Assembly (NCBI RefSeq): GCF_033439725.1
Contig: NW_026944383.1
Location: forward strand, 4,092,001-4,156,000
Origin: Neurospora tetraspora
Lineage: Eukaryota > Ascomycota > Sordariomycetes > Sordariales > Sordariaceae
Length of the DNA stretch: 64,000 nucleotides
Reading direction: 5' to 3'
Made by a program: the position numbers and the translations under genes. Numbering within the stretch: the stretch's first letter is position 1; the number at the start of each line of letters is the position of its first letter. Under the pieces are notes generated by a model. That model ran no database searches and had not been told where the DNA came from. It saw nothing but the letters and a program-made list of their open reading frames with translations. This document shows positions 58,217 through 64,000 of the stretch, one piece after another.

Positions 58217-59087
58217 ATGCATTTCCTCACAGCAGCTAAGCTGCTGCTCTCGGCCAGCTTGTTCGGCGCCGCCGCCGCTCACAACATCGTCCTTCCCGCC
58301 CACGGCCGCGAATGCTTCCACGAGAACCTCCATCGCGATGACAAGATGACGGTGACCTTCCAGGTCGGCGACCGCGAGTTTGGCAGCGCCGGCAACCTCG
58401 ACATCGATTTCTGGGTGCGTCGTCCCCTTAGCATAGCCTTTCCCACGTAGCCCGACCGACCGCCAATCTACTTCCCATCGTCATCGATCTTCAATCCTTA
58501 GACCAGACACCGAACAAGAACCAAGAAGCTTGCAACAGAGAAGCTAACAAAGGGTCCATACATACATAGATCACCAACCCCCTAAACCAATACGAGACCT
58601 TTGAAAAGTCCATATCCAACGGCGACTTCTCGTTCGAGGCCAAGCACGACGGCAAGTACGTGTACTGCTTCGGCAACGAGCACTGGGGCGCCAACACCAA
58701 GGAGGTTTCGTTCAACGTGCACGGCATCGTGTACGTTTCCGAGGCGGACGCGCCCCAGGACCCGCTTGAGGTCGAGGTGCGCAAGCTGTCGGAGATGCTG
58801 GAGATGGTCAAGGACGAACAGAGCTACATCGTCGTGCGCGAGCGCACCCACCGTAACACGGCCGAGAGCACCAACGCCCGCGTCAAGTGGTGGAACCTGT
58901 TTATCGTCGGCGTCGTGGTGGGCGAGAGCTTGTTCCAGGTCTGGTGGTTGAGGAGGTTCTTTGAGGTATGTTAAGACTCTTATAAACTTTCCAGCAGGGA
59001 GGAGAAGAAGACAGCTGGGAGGCACGGCTCAGGATTGGCAAAGCTAACCCCTGAATCCCCCTGATTTAGGTCAAGCGGGTTATCTAA
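58217..59087 (+). CDS. emp24: p24 family cargo receptor, Emp24 (p24-beta) type
   Basis: Exons 58217-58414, 58570-58965 and 59070-59087 give 203 residues. Signal peptide residues about 1-20 (LLLSASLFGAAAA) are followed by a GOLD domain with ECFHE, DREFGSAGNLDIDFW and GKYVYCFGN (two Cys likely form a disulfide). A coiled-coil, VRERTHRNTAESTNARV and a membrane helix (FIVGVVVGESLFQVWW) complete the p24 pattern. The C-terminus LRRFFEVKRVI carries the FF and basic residues that bind COPII and COPI; it is closest to the p24-beta/TMED2 subfamily. The last coding exon is only 18 nt. Emp24 escorts GPI-anchored and other cargo from ER to Golgi. Confidence 0.93.
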
Positions 59088-59530
59088 ACTCACCCGATAG
59101 AACTGCCTCCTCATCGGAGTACTTCCCCCTCATCAATAACAACAACTATTTTATAATATTTAAGCCGCTTTATTCTACAAGTTGCTTTGGGAACCATTCA
59201 TATTTGGGCGCTTGGAATGGGTCAGCCGGATGGGGATACGAAAACAAATGATATGATAATGGAATTGCCTACTAGGTCTAGACGAAGACCAAATCTAGCG
59301 TGTCTTCACACATGTGAACCCTGCAATCTCAAATCTCAAGATATTCGACGAGATGTTTTCCATTGTTCCATTCTATATCTAGCATTATTGCATGATGCAT
59401 TGCCATTCAGGTCATATTCACAAAGGTCATAACCAACCTACTCAAGGCTCCCCATACCGGGTGCCAAATGCAGTTGCCACAAAACGTATCACCCCAAAAC
59501 GCCGCTCTAGGAAATAAACTAGCAAAACAC
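59088..59530. other. Convergent 3' region, Emp24 and DUF3405 genes
   Basis: AT-rich shared 3' flank; nothing else seen. Confidence 0.5.
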
Positions 59531-62191
59531 TCAAGCAGACGGATCCGACTCCGGCACCGTAACCTTGGCCTCCTCCGCCTCCTGCTCAACCGGCAACACA
59601 ACATCCTTAACTGGATGCAACAGCATAGGCGGCAGACACATCCTCCCATCGCCGCCGCGCATCGTCGACACCGTCTGGTCATCCGCGCTATTATTCGGTC
59701 TCAACTCGAACTGCTCACCGCCGTCATTGTTCACCTTGAGCCCCAACCACCGCTTATACAGGTTAGCCGAGAACCCAGCATTATAGAACCACGTCAGACC
59801 CCTCATGTTATGCTCCCGATTACCAAACACGGACATCCTCGACCCGCCCGAGGCCCCGTTGCGCCCGCCGTTGAGGATGTGCGCCATGTACTCGGTCGGC
59901 CACTCGCGGTCGACGAACAGCGGGTGGGGGGCAAAGACGGCCTTGTAGCCGTGGTGCAGCGCGACCGTGGCCGGCCACATCTCCGGAAACGCGTGGTGCT
60001 TCTTGAAGGCCGTCTCGCGGTGCATGGTCAGCAGCAGGCGGCGGGACATGCGGCTCGCGGTGATGATCTGGGCGCGCCGCGGCGGTTTGCCATTGTTGTT
60101 TGTTTCGTTGTAGCCCGTGATGTCGTCGGCCAGCCCCCACGTGGTGCCCTCGGGGTTGAAGATGGGGTTGAGCGTGATCAGGTCGGCTTCCTCGCCGACG
60201 CCCCAGGCGTACTTGTCGCGCTCGTAGCTGGTGGGCGGGACGGGATCCTGGTCGTGCTCGAACCAGTCATTTGAGTCCTTGGGCCGCTCCGGGCCCCATA
60301 TGCTCTTCTCGCCCTTGGTCTTCACCTGGTTGGGGGATTCTTGCTTGTCCTTGTTGCCGCCCTTCTTGATGGCGTTGTCCCAGATATTGTCGGCGCCAAC
60401 GGTGCCGTGCTCGGTTTGCACGCGCGCCATCTGCTTGAAGTCGTCCCAGGTGCCGTGAACGTATGGCATGTAGAATCGCGCGTTGCGCTCCCACAAGCCC
60501 TTGCGCGGCTGCTCTTTGGCCCAGGCCTCCAGCTTGGATAGCAGGTCGTAGTAGTGGCCGGTGTAGCGAATGTCCATTTCCCATTGCCAGAAGTGTTCAT
60601 ACTCCGGGTGCTTGTAGGCAAAGTGCTGCATCGCCATCTGCAAGCCGCGATACGAACCATGGACAGGCAGTTCAGGGCCCTTGGTCCAAAGGTCGCGGAC
60701 ACCCTGGTAGATGGCGAGCATTTGGGTCTCAGACCACAAAGTTACCATCCCACGGAATTCTGCGGGGATGGTGTCGTTGATACGTTTTTGATAGGCCTCA
60801 TCGTCGGCCCAGACGGGATTCTTTCCGTCATTGCGTACCTGTACCAAGAGATGCACATCGTAGCGACCGCCAGAGGCAAGAGACAGTTCCGCCACAAGGG
60901 CACGGATGTTGAGAATATTTTCGGCGTTCCAGTCAATCTCGTCCCAAGCTCTAATGACCAGGGCGGACCGGGGAATATCACCCTTCGGTTTGGGTACTTC
61001 AGGTGTGGCGGACCCCTTTTCCTTCTCTTCGGCAGGCTTTGTGGTAGTCGTACTCTCGGAAGTTTGAACGTCGGCTCTGGTCTTCAGTTTTGATTTTCCG
61101 TCTTGCTCCTGGATATAGAAGCCTTGGAGAGGGTTCTTATGTGCTTCAAGTGGCTTGTAACGGCCTTCATTGGCTTTAAAGCACCGCCGTTGAGCTTCAG
61201 CCCAGTCGATATTGCTGCTCCAATCCACCTGTTTGGTCGATTTCCAGACCTCATCAGCTCCAATTCGGTCGCCATGCTCGCCAACCCCGAGGCCTCCTGT
61301 CTTGACCGAATAGCCATAGCCGTACGGGCCATACCTGCCGAATCGGTCGAAGCAGATGTCTTCGGGGAGAGAAAGAAGCTCGTAAGAGCCGATAACATTA
61401 TCCGGGAATCCACTAGGGCGGCCATCGTAGTATTGGATTGGGGGAATCCGTATCAATTTCTGTTCGTCGAGGAAACACTCCTGGAATCCTTGACGGCTGT
61501 TTGGAACAACCGAACCCGGATGGTCCATGAATGACTTGCTTGGTGGTATAGCCTTGGTTGCCGCTGATGAGCCCTTTGCAGTATCTCTCTTGCCAGACTT
61601 GTTCGGCTCCTGCTGCGCAAACGGCGCAGTCGCATTGTAGGGAGCTTCGTCTTCAAACCTAGGGTATTGGGGCACATTTTCCTCAACTGGTACCAATGTC
61701 TTGAGTCCACCATAGTACCGAGTAAGAAACTTGAAGTTTTCCCATGGCGGAGGAGGTGGTGGCTTCTTTTCGACCTTCCCTTCCGCTATCCTCCTATTCT
61801 CCACCTGACTTGCGCGTACGAGACCGAATATGAAGACGACAATGGTCGTGATCAGGGCAATACACAACACTCGTATGACCTTGTTTGGTAATCTGTAGAA
61901 ATATCTTCGGGGAGGGCGGCGCTGGGAGGTGGGCGATTGCCTTTGCGCCATCAGTCCGGAGTTCGAGGAAGCTGAGGAGGAGGCATGTCGGGACCGTCGG
62001 GGGCTAGGTCTGGCTCGCGAAGAGCTATCGGACGAATCATCGGAGGAGTAATCGTCTGAAGTGTCCTCGACATCGGAGTGACGTTCTTTCGTGGGTGATG
62101 AGGAGCTCGTAGGGTTCAGCTGCTTATACATGGGCAGTTTGGGACGTTTCGCATCGCGCGACCGCAGCGGGTTGAGGTTTGATAGCCCCAT
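59531..62191 (-). CDS. DUF3405 family type II membrane protein
   Basis: A single exon of 886 residues. The first 100 residues are cytosolic-type Ser/Arg/Asp-rich. One membrane segment follows at about 105-127 (VIRVLCIALITTIVVFIFGL). The luminal part contains conserved blocks such as DRFGRYGPYGYGYS, ALVIRAWDEIDW, LLVQVRNDGKNPVWADDEAY and FWQWEMDIRYTGHYYDLLSK, ending near RRLLLTMHRETAFKKHHAFPEMW. This is the DUF3405 family. The acidic DIRYTG-type motif and the type II topology resemble Golgi glycosyltransferases, but no reaction is established to my knowledge. The start is the ATG at 62191; upstream in-frame codons lack an ATG. A Pro run follows the helix. Confidence 0.87.
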   Translation of the reverse strand: MGLSNLNPLRSRDAKRPKLPMYKQLNPTSSSSPTKERHSDVEDTSDDYSSDDSSDSSSRARPSPRRSRHASSSASSNSGLMAQRQSPTSQRRPPRRYFYRLPNKVIRVLCIALITTIVVFIFGLVRASQVENRRIAEGKVEKKPPPPPPWENFKFLTRYYGGLKTLVPVEENVPQYPRFEDEAPYNATAPFAQQEPNKSGKRDTAKGSSAATKAIPPSKSFMDHPGSVVPNSRQGFQECFLDEQKLIRIPPIQYYDGRPSGFPDNVIGSYELLSLPEDICFDRFGRYGPYGYGYSVKTGGLGVGEHGDRIGADEVWKSTKQVDWSSNIDWAEAQRRCFKANEGRYKPLEAHKNPLQGFYIQEQDGKSKLKTRADVQTSESTTTTKPAEEKEKGSATPEVPKPKGDIPRSALVIRAWDEIDWNAENILNIRALVAELSLASGGRYDVHLLVQVRNDGKNPVWADDEAYQKRINDTIPAEFRGMVTLWSETQMLAIYQGVRDLWTKGPELPVHGSYRGLQMAMQHFAYKHPEYEHFWQWEMDIRYTGHYYDLLSKLEAWAKEQPRKGLWERNARFYMPYVHGTWDDFKQMARVQTEHGTVGADNIWDNAIKKGGNKDKQESPNQVKTKGEKSIWGPERPKDSNDWFEHDQDPVPPTSYERDKYAWGVGEEADLITLNPIFNPEGTTWGLADDITGYNETNNNGKPPRRAQIITASRMSRRLLLTMHRETAFKKHHAFPEMWPATVALHHGYKAVFAPHPLFVDREWPTEYMAHILNGGRNGASGGSRMSVFGNREHNMRGLTWFYNAGFSANLYKRWLGLKVNNDGGEQFELRPNNSADDQTVSTMRGGDGRMCLPPMLLHPVKDVVLPVEQEAEEAKVTVPESDPSA

Positions 62192-64000
62192 GGTGGAATA
62201 TGAGGACCGAGATTCTATATGGGATAACAGAGTCAGTTTGGAGCTTTTGGTGGAAAGCAAACAATAGCTTGAAGAGACGCTTTCTCACAATTAGCACCGT
62301 CTTTCGCAAATCGTAGAGGCGTGCATATGCCTGGCTCAACCACAAGGCTTCGAGAATAAAAAGAAGCTCTGCAGGTCGGCTAAGGAATGCGCCTAGGTGA
62401 GACCAGCAGACGCCTGGTTCTATCGGGTATCGTGGACTGGAATCTACAACGAGACGGCGACCTAACGTTCAGCGATTATCGCTGACTGACAACTCAAACA
62501 AGATGTCCTGTAAATGCAAGCTTGTGAAAGTGTTGAACAAATCTCAAAATTCGCATTCCGTTGCTCGAAAGGTGCATCCAGCGACATGGAGTTCCAGGAG
62601 GCTGGTCCTGCATTCCAGCTTCAACCTTGGGCTTCTTCGTGCGGAGACCCCGCATTGATTGGTTGTGTTGACGCGGGCGAAGACATGGGTCCGTTACCGA
62701 GCAACGCGTTTTTTTCAGGAGAACGGAGCCGTGACACGCGAATCGCACCCAACCACCAGCATCTGATCTTGAGAGGATGGCCTTGAGTTCCACGACGTGG
62801 ACTGCCAAGCCATGGTCGACGGCTCAGCCCATCAAAAGGAAGAGGACAAGGAGTCTACCTATGATAAGATGATGTTGTCCCTATCTCGCAGTGTTGATAG
62901 GATGTGTTTCTTCTAATATCGACTGGGTATTGATACGCCAGAACTTTGGTGGTTTGTGCTGCTATTGGTGAGTGTGAAACTCCATGGTGTGAACTTGTGA
63001 AGAGAGAAACGAAGGTTCAAAAACAACAAAGGACTTCAGGGTGTCACCTGAAGTGGGGTAGAAGCAGTCCCGTCCAATCGCAGCCAGCCAATCCCATGTC
63101 GTCCATGAGCCGGGGTCCACGGATGACGTCGGTCAATGGAGAACGATAACCTAACGACGACTTCAATTCAGCCTTCGGACGACGACACTCGCATTCCTCG
63201 CAGTACGACTTCTGCTTCGGATGTTGAATCTAGGAATCTACTTCGTGATGGTGTGCTTGTCATACCCAGGCCGATTGTCTCTTGCCAGCTCATAGGCTAG
63301 GTTTGAGGAGAAGCCAAGGACGAGGGAACAGTCCTGACCACTCCCACCTCAACCTCAGATTTGAGAGAGTCGGACCTCAGTCTGAAATGCGGAGGTTTAT
63401 CATTCTGAAATCTCAATACAATGTCGCCCTATAAGTCTGGCCGTTTGAAGTTTCGACAAACGTTTCTTTTCTCTTGTCAGTTTGGTCTGCAATGCTACCA
63501 CACTACCTCTACGCGGGATGGACAGTTAGGAATGTTCCGCCGTAGCCATGAGAGATTCCATGCCAACTGAGACACGAGGCAACCGTTGGAGGTCCGATGT
63601 TCTGGAGCATCCACAATCCAGAACGTCGAAAATACAAATTGCGTGAGCCGCAGACGTCATTACATCGAGATCAAGCAAACAAGGGCTTTCGTTAGCCTTA
63701 TCGTTGGTCTTTGGGAGAGGTACATCACCTTTCCGCTCTTCTACTCGGACCAGTTGTTCCGACGGCAATTTGTTTGGGTGCTCTCTTTGAAGCAAGTTGC
63801 TTTTTTGACCATCCCATCTTGAAGTAAATCGCTTAAGGGCCTCTTTGTCTGATACAAGGTCAAGAACGCTCTGCTACTCGAGATAGCGGGGAGTACGAAC
63901 AAAATACCATGAAAGCTCAATATCAAACATAAGACAAACAGCAGCTTACTCAGCCCTAGAGCAGCATATACATCATAGACCGCGAGTATGAGAGGGTGGG
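62192..64000. other. Upstream region of DUF3405 gene
   Basis: 1.8 kb with no convincing gene or repeat. Short open frames lack family features. The window ends before any neighbouring gene is visible. Confidence 0.5.

Overview
This is a window of nuclear DNA from a filamentous ascomycete, almost certainly a sordariomycete of the Neurospora/Sordaria type. The signs are single-gene transcription units on both strands, short introns (about 50-130 nt) with GTRNGT donors and CTRAC branch sites, protein-coding exons rich in G or C at third positions, long intergenic spacers, and gene families that match Neurospora genes (cys-9-type thioredoxin reductase, mus-58/CHK1, YTH1, CSN7). There are no operons, CRISPR arrays or prokaryotic signals, and I see no secondary-metabolite cluster.

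Layout. 1-3825: gene-poor. 3826-6247: WD40 subunit of chromatin assembly factor 1 (CAC2). 7272-7478: short inverted-repeat DNA transposon relic with a TA duplication. 7953-11639: amidase-signature hydrolase, a small open frame after it, and a SAM methyltransferase. 12098-21230: DUF1776 membrane protein, CCCH polyadenylation factor Yth1, NADPH:quinone oxidoreductase, thioredoxin reductase, a small Gly/Ser/Tyr-rich protein, and a DUF1772 protein. 22090-22430: a tRNA-like element with a 19-bp tandem array, a candidate SINE. 22595-24291: MFS transporter. 25584-28675: large Ser/Thr-rich protein with two C-terminal membrane segments. 31666-33956: F-box protein. 36716-40664: SprT-like metalloprotease and CHK1 kinase, convergent. 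41691-45690: UBE2C-type E2, ribosomal protein eL31 and RAX1-like RGS protein. 47440-54738: COP9 subunit 7 and CCC2-type copper ATPase. 55907-62191: ARF1, Emp24 (p24) and a DUF3405 membrane protein. 62192-64000: no gene seen.

Most genes are housekeeping and do not form one pathway. Loose themes are genome maintenance (CAC2, SprT-like, CHK1), ubiquitin control (F-box, UBE2C, CSN7), and the early secretory pathway (ARF1, Emp24, and copper loading of secreted enzymes by the CCC2-type pump).

The observations most worth checking are: (1) a stop-free, arginine-rich, mitochondrial-presequence-like extension in frame upstream of the thioredoxin reductase ATG, with a CTG in good context; (2) the Tc1/mariner-like MITE; (3) the tRNA-like head joined to a 19-bp tandem array; (4) a coiled-coil-like 51-codon frame continuing in phase after the amidase stop codon; (5) an A/C-skewed direct repeat near 25 kb. 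All intron boundaries were read by eye from splice consensus and reading-frame continuity; there is no transcript evidence.
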